A stretch of DNA of 64,000 nucleotides from Methylobacterium sp. B4 (GCF_003201865.1 NZ_QJJJ01000021.1:1-64000), one strand, 5' to 3'. Positions 36,862 through 48,610 are shown, counted from the stretch's first letter. Translations and numbers: made by a program. Notes: generated by a model from the letters alone, not told the origin.

Positions 36862-39800
36862 TCAATGCGCCCCCGCGGGCGTCTGCGCCGCCGCAACCCG
36901 GTCCGAGGCCGCCGAATGCACCGCGGGCTTGCGGCGCGAGAAGGTGAGGATCAGCACCGGCAGCACCAGCAGGATCAGCAGGGGCGCGAGCGCCATGCCG
37001 CCGACCACGACGAGCGCCAGCGGCTTCTGCACCTGCGAGCCGACGCCGGTGGAGAAGGCCGCCGGCAGGAGGCCGACGCCGGCCACGACGCAGGTCATCA
37101 CCACGGGCCGCATCTGCGTGTAGCAGGTGCGCAGCATCGCGGGCACGCGCTCGACCCCCACCGCCAGCAGGCCGTTGTAGAAGGACAGCACGATGATGCC
37201 GTCCATCACCGCGATGCCGAGCAGCGCGATGAAGCCGATCGCCGCCGAGACGCTGAACGAGGTGCCGGTGAGCGACAGCGCCAGGATGCCGCCGGCCATC
37301 GCCATCGGGATCACGCTCAGTGCCAGCAGCGAGTCCGTCACCGACGAGAAGTTCATGAACAGCAGGATCGCGATGATGCCGATCGCGATCGGCACGGTCA
37401 CGGAGAGGCGGGCGATCGCGCCCTTCATGTTGTTGAACTCGCCCACGAGCTCCAGCCGGTAGCCCGGCGGCAGCTGCACCTCGTTGGCCACGCGCAGGCG
37501 CGCCTCCTCGATGGTGCTGCCGAGATCGCGCCCGCGCACGGAGAACTTCACCGGCAGGTAGCGCTCCTGGGCCTCGCGGTAGATGTAGGCGGGGCCCGAG
37601 ACGAGTTCGACCCGCGCCACCGCGCTCAAGGGGAACTGCACGGGAGCGCCGCTCGCCGGGCTCTGGCCGGCGATGCGCAGGTTGGCGATCGCCTCGATGC
37701 TCTGGCGGAACTGGGGCTGGAGGCGCACCATGATCGGGTAGTGCCGCTCGGAGCCGGGATCGTAGAGGTCGCCGGCCGAGTCGCCGCCGATGGCGGTGCG
37801 CACGGTGGTGTTGATGTCGCCCGGCGTCAGGCCGTAGCGGGCGGCCCGCACCCGGTCCACGTCGATCTCGATGGTCGGCTGGCCCAGCGACTGGAACACC
37901 GCCAGATCCTCGACGCCGTGGATCGTCGAGAGCACCTTCATCACGCTTTTCGCGCTGTCGGTGAGCTTCTGAAGGTCGTTGCCGAAGATCTTGAACGAGT
38001 TCTCGCCCTTGATGCCGGAGACGGCCTCGGCGACGTTGTCCTGCAGGTACTGCGACAGGTTGAAGTCGACGCCGGGGAAGGATGCCTGGAGCTTGTGCAG
38101 CATCTCCTCGGTCAGCTTCTCCTTGTCCACGCCCGGGCGCCACTGGTCGAGCGGCTTCATTGGCGCGAAGAACTCGGCGTTGAAGAATCCGGCCGCGTCG
38201 GTGCCGTCATCCGGCCGCCCGTGCTGGGAGACCACGCGCTCGACCTCCGGCAACGAGGCGATGATTTTGCGCATCTCGTTGACGTAGCCGTTGCTCTCCC
38301 GGAGCGAGATCGTCGCTGGCATGGTGGCGCGGACCCAGAGGTTGCCCTCCTCGAGCTTGGGCAGGAATTCCGAGCCGAGATTGCGCGCGGCCACCCCGAC
38401 GCCGACGCCGACGAGCACCACGAGGGCCGCGGTCACGAGGCGGGCGCCGAGCGCCGCGCGCACCGCCGGACGGTAGATCCGGTCGAGGAAGCGCACGAGG
38501 ATCGTTTCCTTCTCCTCGATATGAGCCGGCAGCAGGTAGGCGGCGAGCGCGGGCGTCACCGTGAAGGTGGCGATCAGGCCGCCGAGCAGGGCGTAGGCGT
38601 AGGTCGTCGCCATCGGCCCGAAGATGTGGCCCTCGACGCCGGTCAGCGTGAAGAGCGGCAGGAAGCCGGTGACGATGATCGCCGCGGCAAAGAAGATCGA
38701 GCGGCTGACGTCGCCGGCCGCGAGCGCGATGCGCCCCGATTTCGCGTCGAGCCCCGGCGGCGGATAGCCCGGGATGCCGTGGCCGGACAGGCGCCGGAAG
38801 ATCGCCTCGACCATGATGACGGTGCCGTCGACGATCAGGCCGAAATCGAGCGCGCCCACCGAGAGGAGGTTGGCCGATTCGTCGCGCGCCACGAGGATGA
38901 CGACGGCGAAGAACAGGGCGAAGGGAATCGTCGCCACGACGATCAGCGCCGAGCGCAGGTTGCCGAGGAACAGCCACTGGATCACGAGGATCAGCAGGAT
39001 GCCGACCACCATGTTGTGCAGCACGGTGTGGGTGGTCACCGCGATGAGGTCGGCGCGGTCGTAGATGCGCTCGATCTTCACGCCCGGCGGCAGGATGCCC
39101 GCGGCCTCGATCTTGGCGACTTCCGCCTTCACGGCCTCGATGGAGGGCGTGCTCTTCTCGCCGCGGCGCATCAGGACGATGCCCTGGACGATGTCGTCCT
39201 CGTCGTTCATGCCGGCGATGCCGAGCCGCGGCTGGTGGCCGATGGTGACGGTGGCGATGTCCTTGACCAGAACCGGCGCACCGCCGACCTGGGTCAGCAC
39301 GGTGCCGTTGATGTCGTCCACGTCGCGGATCAGGCCGACCGCACGCACCACCGCCGACTGGCCGCCGATGGCGACCCGGTTGCCGCCGACGTTGAGGTTG
39401 CTGTCGTTGAGGGTCTTGACGACGTTCGACAGGGTCAGGCCGTAGGCCATCAGCCGGTCGAGATCGACCGAGAGCTCGATGGTCTTGGTCTTGCCGCCCC
39501 AACCGATGGCGTCGATCACGCCGGGCACCGCGCGGAAGCGCTTCTTGAGCACCCATTCCTGGAGCGTGCGCAAATCGAGCACGCTGTAGCCGGCCGGCGC
39601 GGTGAGCTTGTAGCGGAAGATCTCGCCGATCGGGCTGATCGGCGAGATGGTCGGCTTGGCGCCCGCGGGCAGCGGGTCGAGCTGCTGCAGGCGGTTCAGC
39701 ACCTGCTGCTCGGCCTGGAGGTAATCGAATTCGAAGCCGAACTGCAGCTTCACGTCGGACAGGCCGTAGAGCGAGATCGTGCGGACCTGGCGGAGGTTCG

Positions 39801-40026
39801 GCATCCCCGAGGTGATCCGCTCGATCGGGATCGTGACGTAGCGCTCGATTTCCTCCGCCGAGAGGCCGTCGGTCTGGGTCACGACATCGACCATGGGCGG
39901 GGTCGGGTCGGGATAGGCCTCGATGTTGAGGTTCTGGAAGGCGGCCAAGCCTCCCACCACGAACAGCACGAAGGCCAGGATGACGAGGGGGCGCTGCCTG
40001 AGCGCGAGCGCGACGATGCCGTTCAT
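36862..40026 (-). CDS. Heavy-metal efflux RND pump, CzcA/CusA family
   Basis: A 1054-residue inner-membrane transporter of the HME-RND class, which moves divalent or monovalent metal ions out through an adaptor and outer-membrane channel. It has twelve predicted helices in two halves with two large periplasmic loops. The TM4 motif DFGLIVDGTVIMVE matches the DFGxxxDGxxxxxE signature of this subfamily. AYPDPTPPMVDVVTQ near residue 37 is the usual start of the first porter domain. The adaptor gene lies 106 bases upstream. No outer-membrane CzcC-type gene or metal regulator is in the window, so the metal is unknown. Confidence 0.92.
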   Translation of the reverse strand: MNGIVALALRQRPLVILAFVLFVVGGLAAFQNLNIEAYPDPTPPMVDVVTQTDGLSAEEIERYVTIPIERITSGMPNLRQVRTISLYGLSDVKLQFGFEFDYLQAEQQVLNRLQQLDPLPAGAKPTISPISPIGEIFRYKLTAPAGYSVLDLRTLQEWVLKKRFRAVPGVIDAIGWGGKTKTIELSVDLDRLMAYGLTLSNVVKTLNDSNLNVGGNRVAIGGQSAVVRAVGLIRDVDDINGTVLTQVGGAPVLVKDIATVTIGHQPRLGIAGMNDEDDIVQGIVLMRRGEKSTPSIEAVKAEVAKIEAAGILPPGVKIERIYDRADLIAVTTHTVLHNMVVGILLILVIQWLFLGNLRSALIVVATIPFALFFAVVILVARDESANLLSVGALDFGLIVDGTVIMVEAIFRRLSGHGIPGYPPPGLDAKSGRIALAAGDVSRSIFFAAAIIVTGFLPLFTLTGVEGHIFGPMATTYAYALLGGLIATFTVTPALAAYLLPAHIEEKETILVRFLDRIYRPAVRAALGARLVTAALVVLVGVGVGVAARNLGSEFLPKLEEGNLWVRATMPATISLRESNGYVNEMRKIIASLPEVERVVSQHGRPDDGTDAAGFFNAEFFAPMKPLDQWRPGVDKEKLTEEMLHKLQASFPGVDFNLSQYLQDNVAEAVSGIKGENSFKIFGNDLQKLTDSAKSVMKVLSTIHGVEDLAVFQSLGQPTIEIDVDRVRAARYGLTPGDINTTVRTAIGGDSAGDLYDPGSERHYPIMVRLQPQFRQSIEAIANLRIAGQSPASGAPVQFPLSAVARVELVSGPAYIYREAQERYLPVKFSVRGRDLGSTIEEARLRVANEVQLPPGYRLELVGEFNNMKGAIARLSVTVPIAIGIIAILLFMNFSSVTDSLLALSVIPMAMAGGILALSLTGTSFSVSAAIGFIALLGIAVMDGIIVLSFYNGLLAVGVERVPAMLRTCYTQMRPVVMTCVVAGVGLLPAAFSTGVGSQVQKPLALVVVGGMALAPLLILLVLPVLILTFSRRKPAVHSAASDRVAAAQTPAGAH

Positions 40027-40132
40027 GGGATCGGATCCAAACCTCGCGCCGTCGCGGCGCGGCCGGGAGCCCCGGCTCGGATTGCTGCTTGTCTCGGAGA
40101 GCCTGCCGGCGGCCCGCGGGCGGGCCGGTCGC

Positions 40133-41386
40133 TCAGCCCTGCTGGTCGGTCATGCCGTCGATGAACAGGGCGCCCTTCGAGATCACCCGCTCGCCGAGCG
40201 TGAGACCCTCGGTGATCTCGATGTCGTTGCCGTCGACGAGGCCGGCCTTGACCGGGCGGCTCTCCACCGTGTTGCCGGCGCCGATCACCCAGACCCGCGC
40301 CTTGTCGCCCTCGAAGATCACCGCCTGCCGCGGGACCGAGCGGGAGACGGTCTCGCGCTCGTTGATGATGTGGACGCTGGCATACATCTCGGGCTTCAGG
40401 AGCCCCTTGGGATTGTCGACCTCGGCGCGCACGACGATGCGGCGGCTCGCCGGATCGACCGAGGCGCCGATGTAGTTGATCCGGCTCTCGAACATCTGGT
40501 TCGGGTAGGCGAGGGTGCGGAAGCGGATGCGCTCGCCGAGATCGACCTTGGCCGCATCGGTCTCGCGCAGCTGCGCCACGATCCAGACCCGGCCGAGATC
40601 GCCGATCACGTAGGAGGGGTCGGAGCCGCCGGTGTTGATGTACTGGCCCGGCCCGATCTTGCGCTGGATCACGGTGCCGGAGAGCGGCGCGTAGATCGTC
40701 GTCTCGGGGTTGATCGCGCCCTTGGTCTGGAGGGCCTTCATGTCGTCGTCGGCGAGCCCCAGGATGCGCAGGCGGTTGCGCACCGCCTCCAGGCCGACCT
40801 CGGCGGTCTTGGCGTCGTTCTGCGCCGTGGCGAGGTCGTTCTGCGCGGTCTGCAATTCCTTGAGCGTGGTGACGCGGGAATCGTAGAGGTCGTGCAGGCG
40901 CTTCTCGGTGTTGGTGGCGTAGGAGAGCTGCGACCGCGACTTGTTGAGCACGTTCAGCGCCGCCAGGAAGTCGTTCTGCGCCTGGACCATCTCGTTGGCC
41001 TGGAGCGAGAACAGCTTGTCACCCTGTTTCACCTGCTCGCCGGAGCGGGCGAAGATGGTGATGACCCTGCCGGCATAGGGCGAGAACACGGGCGTCGCCC
41101 GGTACTCGTCGACGCTGATCTTCCCCTCGGTCGCGATGTCCTCGTAGAACAGCCGCTGCTGCACCGCGACAGTGGTGACCGTGGCGAGCTGGCTCTCGCT
41201 CAGCACGAAGCGGCCCGGCGTCGCGGTCGTGATCGCGGCCGGCGACGGCACCGCCGCATCGACCTCCTTGGGTCGCCCGTACCACAGGGCCGCCCCCGCC
41301 CCCGCGCACAGCACGGCGGCAACGAGCAACTGCGTCCGCAGCCGCACCGCCCGCGGCGTCAGATCTTCCTCGTGCGCCCCGCCCAT
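40133..41386 (-). CDS. RND efflux periplasmic adaptor, CzcB/CusB family
   Basis: A 417-residue membrane-fusion protein linking the RND pump to an outer-membrane channel. An N-terminal anchor (about 18-36) leads to the split lipoyl/barrel-sandwich halves (FSPYAGRVITIFARSGEQVK and YAPLSGTVIQRKIGPGQY). These flank a helical hairpin (about 125-205). A beta-barrel and a membrane-proximal domain follow. I chose ATG 41386 because the anchor begins soon after; the frame extends 29 residues further without support. It is transcribed just before the pump, as one operon. Confidence 0.88.
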   Translation of the reverse strand: MGGAHEEDLTPRAVRLRTQLLVAAVLCAGAGAALWYGRPKEVDAAVPSPAAITTATPGRFVLSESQLATVTTVAVQQRLFYEDIATEGKISVDEYRATPVFSPYAGRVITIFARSGEQVKQGDKLFSLQANEMVQAQNDFLAALNVLNKSRSQLSYATNTEKRLHDLYDSRVTTLKELQTAQNDLATAQNDAKTAEVGLEAVRNRLRILGLADDDMKALQTKGAINPETTIYAPLSGTVIQRKIGPGQYINTGGSDPSYVIGDLGRVWIVAQLRETDAAKVDLGERIRFRTLAYPNQMFESRINYIGASVDPASRRIVVRAEVDNPKGLLKPEMYASVHIINERETVSRSVPRQAVIFEGDKARVWVIGAGNTVESRPVKAGLVDGNDIEITEGLTLGERVISKGALFIDGMTDQQG

Positions 41387-41823
41387 TTGCGTCTCGATCC
41401 CGATTCGACCCAACGCCTCGATCCACGACGGGCGCGCCGCGTGCCGGTTGATTCGGCTTTCGCTTGCGCGCAACCGAAGCTCCCGAATTACGCCGTTACC
41501 GTGGCGGCTTGACGGGGGTATGACGCGAAGGTTTCTTACAAATGAAACAAGACGCGCCGGCTGAAAGCGATCCCGGGAATTTTTTCAAGCGTGGTTTGTG
41601 GGGAACGCGTTGGCGGCTCCGCAGCACCTCGGGCGGCGTGGGCTTTGAGCGATCCGTCCCGTCCGCCCTGCGTCATCGCGAGCGCAGGCGAAGCGATCCG
41701 GCCGCGCGACATTTCTGGACGGGGCGTGCGCTGGATTGCTTCAGCTTCGCTTCGCAATGACGGCGGCGATCGTGCCGTCCGCCCTCGCGAACCGTCGGGC
41801 GAAGCGATCCGGCCGCGCTCGCC
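41387..41823. other. Gap with a repeat element; pump promoter region
   Basis: No gene is seen. The left part, next to the adaptor start, should hold the promoter of the metal pump operon; a slightly A+T-richer stretch lies near 41515-41590. The right part is a full dispersed element (41672-41762) and a half copy running into the lepA stop. No terminator hairpin for lepA is evident besides the repeats. Confidence 0.5.
41672..41762. repeat. Dispersed palindromic element, copy 4
   Basis: It begins GTCATCGCGAGCGCAGGCGA and ends CAGCTTCGCTTCGCAATGACG. A left-half copy follows at about 41776-41815, ending four bases before the lepA stop codon. Confidence 0.75.
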
Positions 41824-43629
<1,806 letters not shown>

Positions 43630-43789
43630 CGGGGTCTCCGGCACGGCGGTCCCGTCGCGGGGCTGACGCGGCGCACGGCAGGTTTATCGGGATTGGCCGG
43701 GCCGGGAGATAGCAGCGGCGGGCGGTCGCGCCAAGGCGGGGGGACGCCGCGGAGGCTTCCGTCCTCGCGCCGCGCTCCCTCGAAAGGGT

Positions 43790-44629
43790 TCAGGCCGGTT
43801 CGTCGGGCCGGGCTGCGGCGCTGTCCGCATCCCCTTGCGCATCCCCTTGCGCGGCGCCGGCCCGCGCCGCGGCGGCCATCGCCACGAGGCTTTTTCTCAA
43901 GGCGCCCATGTCGTGCACGGGCTCGGGATAGGTGACCCGCGCCGTGCGCTCGCCGGCCATCAGGTCGAGCCCCTCCGGGTCGAGCCCGGTCAGGCGCCAG
44001 CCGCTGCCGGCCTCGCCCGCGCCGGCCGCGTAGAGGGCGAGCGCGTCGGCGTGATCCGCGTTCATGTGCTCGACGGCGCCGCGCTCGCCCGCGACGATCG
44101 CCGCGGCGGCGGTCAGGTCGAGGAGCAGTTCCGCGGGCGTGAGGGTCGCCGCCTTGGCAAAACCCCCGTTGAGGTGGCCCGCCGTGGGGGCAAGTGTGAA
44201 GAAGCCGAAATCGGGGAAGTCCGCGTAGAGCTTCGCCTTCGGATGGCGGGCCAGGAAGCGCTCGCGGATGCGCGGCTCCTCGGAGCGCGCGGCGCGGCCC
44301 GTCACGGTCAGGCGGGGATGGGCGAGGGGATCGCCCTTGCCGCCCACCGAGAACAGCAGCGAGGCGCGCGGGTCCTTGTCCAGGTTGCGCGTGTGGGCGG
44401 AGAGGCGCGAGAGCAGCATCAGCGGCGTGCCGTCGCTGTCGGTGGCGAGCGTGACGAGGGAGGCGAAGGGCGTGCCGTCGGCCGCGTCGATCGTGGCGAG
44501 CGCCCCCGAGCGCACGCCGCGCAGGAGCTGGCGCGCGAGCCCGATGGCGTCGAAGGGCGCCTGTGCCGCGGGCAGCGGCTGGGCCGGCCCGCGCCGTTCC
44601 TGGGCAGGCGGCGTCTCGGCGTTCGACAT
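43790..44629 (-). CDS. HugZ-like FMN-binding split-barrel protein
   Basis: A 279-residue protein. Residues about 25-160 form a pyridoxamine-5'-phosphate-oxidase-like FMN-binding split barrel (GALATIDAADGTPFASLV, SRLSAHTRNLDKDPRASLL). A DUF2470 domain follows (VEHMNADHADALALYA, near 195-210). This pairing is seen in HugZ-type haem-utilisation proteins, but haem binding cannot be shown here. ATG 44629 has GGGGAG six bases upstream. The C-terminus has a short AQGD repeat from a 12-bp duplication. It is divergent from chvI. Confidence 0.8.
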   Translation of the reverse strand: MSNAETPPAQERRGPAQPLPAAQAPFDAIGLARQLLRGVRSGALATIDAADGTPFASLVTLATDSDGTPLMLLSRLSAHTRNLDKDPRASLLFSVGGKGDPLAHPRLTVTGRAARSEEPRIRERFLARHPKAKLYADFPDFGFFTLAPTAGHLNGGFAKAATLTPAELLLDLTAAAAIVAGERGAVEHMNADHADALALYAAGAGEAGSGWRLTGLDPEGLDLMAGERTARVTYPEPVHDMGALRKSLVAMAAAARAGAAQGDAQGDADSAAARPDEPA

Positions 44630-44953
44630 GATGGGCTCCCCAATCCGGACGTCGCGCTGGAATCGCGGCCCGAGCATAGCCCGGTGCGGGCCCCCGGCAC
44701 GAGGGCAAGGAGGCGGGCAGGGAGACGGAAGGGGCACGGCGCGTTGTCCACACGCGTCCCCTTCCGAGCCTTCGGTTTCAGGGGCCCAATACGGCCAAGC
44801 TTAACCGCCCGCTCGCTTTTTTCGAACGATGGTCGTAAAGGACGAGACCCTCCGCGACAGATGGCGGCCACCCGGATGCGGGTGCCGTGCTCGGCCGTCG
44901 CGGGCCGCGCCAGGGGCGGCACACGTGCCGCGCCGTCAAGTCAGGGAAACTGC
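44630..44953. other. Divergent promoter region, HugZ-like gene / chvI
   Basis: No gene is seen in these 324 bases. An A+T-richer stretch near 44795-44840 (AAGCTTAACC, then a TTTTTTCGAA run) is the likely chvI promoter area; I cannot assign boxes. Confidence 0.4.
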
Positions 44954-45667
44954 ATGCCCACCATCGCCCTCGTCGACGACGACCGCAACATCCTGACCTC
45001 CGTCTCGATCGCGCTGGAGACCGAGGGCTACCGCATCCAGACCTACACGGATGGCGCCTCGGCGCTCGACGGCCTGCGCCACTCTCCGCCCGATCTCGCC
45101 ATCTTCGACATCAAGATGCCGCGCATGGACGGAATGGAGCTTCTCAGGCGCCTGCGGCAGAAATCGGACCTTCCCGTGATCTTTCTCACCTCGAAGGACG
45201 AGGAGATCGACGAATTGTTCGGCCTGAAGATGGGCGCGGACGACTTCATCCATAAGCCGTTCTCGCAGCGCCTGCTGGTCGAGCGCGTCAAGGCGGTGCT
45301 GCGCCGCTTCGCTCCCAAGGACACCACGCCGGGTGCGGCCGCCCGCGAAGCCGATGCCGCCGCCCGCTCCCTGGAGCGCGGCCAGCTGATGATGGACCCC
45401 GAGCGCCACACCTGCACCTGGAAGGGCGAGCCGGTGACGCTGACCGTCACCGAGTTCCTGATCCTGCAGGCGCTGGCCCAGCGCCCCGGCGTCGTGAAGA
45501 GCCGCAACGCCCTGATGGACGCGGCCTACGACGATCAGGTCTACGTCGACGACCGCACCATCGACAGCCACATCAAGCGGCTGCGCAAGAAGTTCAAGGT
45601 GACCGACCAGAGCTTCGACATGATCGAGACGCTCTACGGCGTCGGCTACCGCTTCAAGGAAGGCTAG
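44954..45667 (+). CDS. chvI: Response regulator ChvI (OmpR family)
   Basis: A 237-residue response regulator. The receiver domain (VDDD, phospho-acceptor D52 in FDIKMP, KPF) is joined to an OmpR-type winged helix (ERHTCTWKGEPVTLTVTEFL, then DDRTIDSHIKRLRKKF). ChvI controls envelope, motility and acid responses in alphaproteobacteria. AGGGA lies seven bases before the ATG. It heads a five-gene run, chvI-chvG-hprK-EIIA-HPr, a well-known alphaproteobacterial order. Confidence 0.95.
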   Translation: MPTIALVDDDRNILTSVSIALETEGYRIQTYTDGASALDGLRHSPPDLAIFDIKMPRMDGMELLRRLRQKSDLPVIFLTSKDEEIDELFGLKMGADDFIHKPFSQRLLVERVKAVLRRFAPKDTTPGAAAREADAAARSLERGQLMMDPERHTCTWKGEPVTLTVTEFLILQALAQRPGVVKSRNALMDAAYDDQVYVDDRTIDSHIKRLRKKFKVTDQSFDMIETLYGVGYRFKEG

Positions 45668-45699
45668 GAGCCGGCATCCGTAAAAAATCCCGTTCAGCG

Positions 45700-47562
45700 A
45701 TGCTCGCCCCCCTGTTCCGCCCGTCCGACTCGGAGGGCAACGGAGCCCGCCGCGGCTTCCTCTCGCGCTTTTTCTCGCGCCTCGTCCGTTCCCTGAAGCG
45801 ATCGCCGCTGACCTGGCCGCGCGACCTGTGGAACGCGGTCGGGCAGCGCGCCTCGTCGAGCCTGACGCGCCGCATCGTGGTGCTCAACCTCGTCGGGCTC
45901 ATCGTCCTGCTGTTCGGCTTCCTCTACCTCAACCAGTTCCGCCAGGGCCTGATCCAGGCGCGGGTCCAGAGCCTGCTGATCCAGGGCGACATCATCGCCG
46001 GCGCCATCGCCGCCCAGGCTTCCGTCGACACCGACACGATCCGGGTCGATCCGGACAAGCTGCTGCAGCAGCAGGCGGGCGAGGGCCGGGACTTCGAGGA
46101 CGACCCCGCCTCGCTCGCCTTCTCGCTCAACCCCGAGAAGGTGGCCCCCCTGCTGCGGCGCCTCGTGACGCCGACCGGCAACCGCGCCCGGGTCTACGAC
46201 CGCGAGGGCAGCCTCCTGTTCGACACCCGCTCGCTCTACGCCCGCGGCGACATCGCCCGGGGCGAGCCCGGCGCCGTGCGGCCCCCGAAGCCCAACGTGC
46301 TGGAGCGGATCTGGGACACCTTCGGCACCCGCATCCTCGGCCTCGTCGTCAGCGAGCGCGACGGGCAGGAGGATGCCGGTCCCCAGGACGGGCGCGCCTT
46401 CCGCGAGGTCCAGGCGGCGCTGAACGGCTCGCGCGGTACGATCTCCCGGCGCAACGAGCGCGGCGAGACCATCGTCTCGGTGGCGGTGCCGATCCAGCGG
46501 GCGGGCTCGGTGCGCGGCGTGCTGATGGTCTCGACGCAAGGCGGCGACATCGACCGGGTGATCGCCTCGGAGCGCTTCGGCCTGCTCCAGGTCTTCCTCG
46601 TCGCGGCGGCCGTGATGCTGGTCCTGTCGATCCTGCTCGCGGGCGCCATCGCCGGGCCGGTGCGGCGGCTGGCGGATGCCGCCGAGCGGGTGCGCCGGGG
46701 CATCAAGTCCCGCCAGGAGATCCCGGACTTCACCAACCGCACTGACGAGATCGGCCATCTCTCCGGCGCGCTGCGCGACATGACCCAGGCGCTCTACCGG
46801 CGGCTCGACGCCATCGAGAGCTTCGCGGCCGATGTCAGCCACGAGCTGAAGAACCCGCTGACCTCCCTGCGCAGCGCGGTCGAGACCCTGCCGCTGGCGC
46901 GTACCGACGAGTCGCGCGGCCGGCTGATGCAGATCATCCAGCACGACGTGCGGCGCCTCGACCGGCTGATCTCCGACATCTCCGACGCCTCCCGCCTCGA
47001 CGCCGAACTCGCCCGGGCCGAGGCGCGCCGCGTCGATCTCGGCAAGCTGCTCACCACCGTGGTCTCGGTCGCCAACGAGCGGCGCCGGGCCAACGCGGCG
47101 GTGATCCAGTTCGACATCGAGCGGCCGGCCGGCGACATCGAGGACCCGTTCCGCATCATCGGCCACGACAGCCGCCTGGGGCAGGTCGTCAACAACCTGC
47201 TCGACAACGCCCGCTCGTTCTCGCCGCCCGGCGCCAAGGTGCGGGTGGCCCTGCGCCGCCTCAAGCACGAGGTCGAGTTCGTGGTCGAGGACGAGGGGCC
47301 GGGCATCCCCGAACACGCCCTGGAGCGGATCTTCGAGCGCTTCTACACCGACCGGCCGGAGCAGGGTTTCGGCCAGAATTCCGGGCTCGGCCTGTCGATC
47401 TCGCGACAGATCATCCAGGCGCATCACGGCTCGATCCGCGCCGAGAACCGCCCCGGACCGGCCGACGAGGAGGGGCATCCGACCGTGCGCGGCGCCCGCT
47501 TCATCGTACGCCTGCCCGTGGCCCCCCGGGCCGACCGCTACGGCGACGACCTCGCCGCATGA
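45700..47562 (+). CDS. chvG: Sensor histidine kinase ChvG
   Basis: A 620-residue membrane kinase that phosphorylates ChvI. A basic cytoplasmic start is followed by TM1 (about 59-78), a periplasmic sensor domain, TM2 (about 297-320) and HAMP. HisKA has H381 in ADVSHELKNPLTSLR, and the ATPase domain has NNLLDNARSFS, DEGPGIP and GLGLSIS boxes. In Agrobacterium and Sinorhizobium the periplasmic repressor ExoR acts on this domain; exoR is not in the window. The stop overlaps the hprK start by four bases. Confidence 0.95.
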   Translation: MLAPLFRPSDSEGNGARRGFLSRFFSRLVRSLKRSPLTWPRDLWNAVGQRASSSLTRRIVVLNLVGLIVLLFGFLYLNQFRQGLIQARVQSLLIQGDIIAGAIAAQASVDTDTIRVDPDKLLQQQAGEGRDFEDDPASLAFSLNPEKVAPLLRRLVTPTGNRARVYDREGSLLFDTRSLYARGDIARGEPGAVRPPKPNVLERIWDTFGTRILGLVVSERDGQEDAGPQDGRAFREVQAALNGSRGTISRRNERGETIVSVAVPIQRAGSVRGVLMVSTQGGDIDRVIASERFGLLQVFLVAAAVMLVLSILLAGAIAGPVRRLADAAERVRRGIKSRQEIPDFTNRTDEIGHLSGALRDMTQALYRRLDAIESFAADVSHELKNPLTSLRSAVETLPLARTDESRGRLMQIIQHDVRRLDRLISDISDASRLDAELARAEARRVDLGKLLTTVVSVANERRRANAAVIQFDIERPAGDIEDPFRIIGHDSRLGQVVNNLLDNARSFSPPGAKVRVALRRLKHEVEFVVEDEGPGIPEHALERIFERFYTDRPEQGFGQNSGLGLSISRQIIQAHHGSIRAENRPGPADEEGHPTVRGARFIVRLPVAPRADRYGDDLAA

Positions 47563-48083
47563 GCGACGAGGCGCCGGGCGGCGCGCCACGGCGAGAGCTG
47601 GAACACGAGACGGTGCATGCGAGCTGCGTGCTCCTCGACGAGGCCGGGGTGCTGGTCCGGGGAGCGTCGGGGGCGGGCAAGTCCGCCCTCTGCCTCGCCC
47701 TGCTCGACCGCGCCGGCCTCGAGGGCCGCCACGCCCGCCTCGTCGGCGACGACCGCATCCGGCTCGAGGCGCGCCACGGCCGCCTGATCGCCCGGCCCCA
47801 TCCGGCGCTGGCCGGGCTGATCGAGATCCGCGGCCACGGCATCCGCCGCCTTGCGGCCCACGCTCCGGCGGCGGTGCTGCGCCTCGTGGTCGATCTCGTG
47901 GCCGAGGCCGAGCGCCTGCCGGGCGCCGGCCAGACGGCCCTGCTCCTCGGCGTCGCAGTCCCGCGCCTCGCCCTTGATCCGCGCCATCCCCGGGAATACC
48001 TGATTCGCGAGGCACTCGAAGCCGGCGTGGCAATGCGGACGCACCCGGCGGCTCTCGTGCCCGGTGTTGCCCGCGACGTGTAG
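47559..48083 (+). CDS. hprK: HPr kinase/phosphorylase, short alphaproteobacterial type
   Basis: A 174-residue protein holding only the catalytic half of HprK, as usual in alphaproteobacteria. The P-loop GASGAGKS is at residues 35-42; LVGDDRIRLE and LIEIRGHGIRRL (signature-like) follow. It phosphorylates the regulatory serine of HPr, linking the PTS proteins to ChvG/ChvI signalling. ATGA overlap with chvG makes coupling likely. Confidence 0.93.
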   Translation: MSDEAPGGAPRRELEHETVHASCVLLDEAGVLVRGASGAGKSALCLALLDRAGLEGRHARLVGDDRIRLEARHGRLIARPHPALAGLIEIRGHGIRRLAAHAPAAVLRLVVDLVAEAERLPGAGQTALLLGVAVPRLALDPRHPREYLIREALEAGVAMRTHPAALVPGVARDV

Positions 48084-48208
48084 CGCGGCTGCCACCGCCA
48101 TGTCATGGTGAGGCCGTCGCGTTACGCAAAACGCCGCGATCCGCTTGCGCTTCACCTTGCGCTGCACAAGATGGCGTCTCCGCTCACAGGGCGTTGGACC
48201 ACGCTTCG

Positions 48209-48610
48209 ATGATTGGAATGGTGCTCGTCACCCACGGCCTGTTGGCGACCGAGTTCAAGGCCGCCCTGGAGCACGTCGTCGGCCCTCAAAAGCAGATCGA
48301 GACGATCACGATCGGCCCGGAGGACGACATGGAGGTGCGCCGCGGCGACATCATGTCCGCGGTCTGCCGCGTCAACTCCGGCAAGGGCGTCGTGGTTCTG
48401 ACCGACATGTTCGGCGGCACGCCCTCGAACCTCGCGCTGTCCTGCATGAATGGCGGGCAGGTCGAGGTGGTGGCCGGGATCAACCTGCCGATGCTGATCA
48501 AGCTCGCCAGCGTGCGCGAGGCCGAGAGCCTCGGCGATGCCGTGCTCCACGCGCAGGAGGCGGGCCGCAAGTACATCAACGTCGCCTCGCGGGTTCTTGC
48601 GGGCAAGTAG
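48209..48610 (+). CDS. PTS EIIA component, mannose family (regulatory)
   Basis: A 133-residue EIIA(Man)-type protein with phospho-accepting His9 in MIGMVLVTHG and the fold motif LTDMFGGTPSNLAL. No EIIB/C(Man) is near, so it is the regulatory EIIA of the alphaproteobacterial PTS branch (often called ptsM or manX). It probably relays phosphate from HPr to control targets. ATG 48209 is the family start; a TTG at 48194 with AGGG upstream is an alternative. The stop codon lies inside a 15-bp tandem repeat. Confidence 0.92.
   Translation: MIGMVLVTHGLLATEFKAALEHVVGPQKQIETITIGPEDDMEVRRGDIMSAVCRVNSGKGVVVLTDMFGGTPSNLALSCMNGGQVEVVAGINLPMLIKLASVREAESLGDAVLHAQEAGRKYINVASRVLAGK

Noticed and set aside
36820..40164. 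Plus-strand frame of more than 1100 codons opposite the RND pump
   Set aside because: It is the antisense shadow of a well-conserved transporter gene; the His/Asp/Arg-rich product is typical of antisense frames in GC-rich DNA. The same holds for the frames opposite typA, fruB and lepA.
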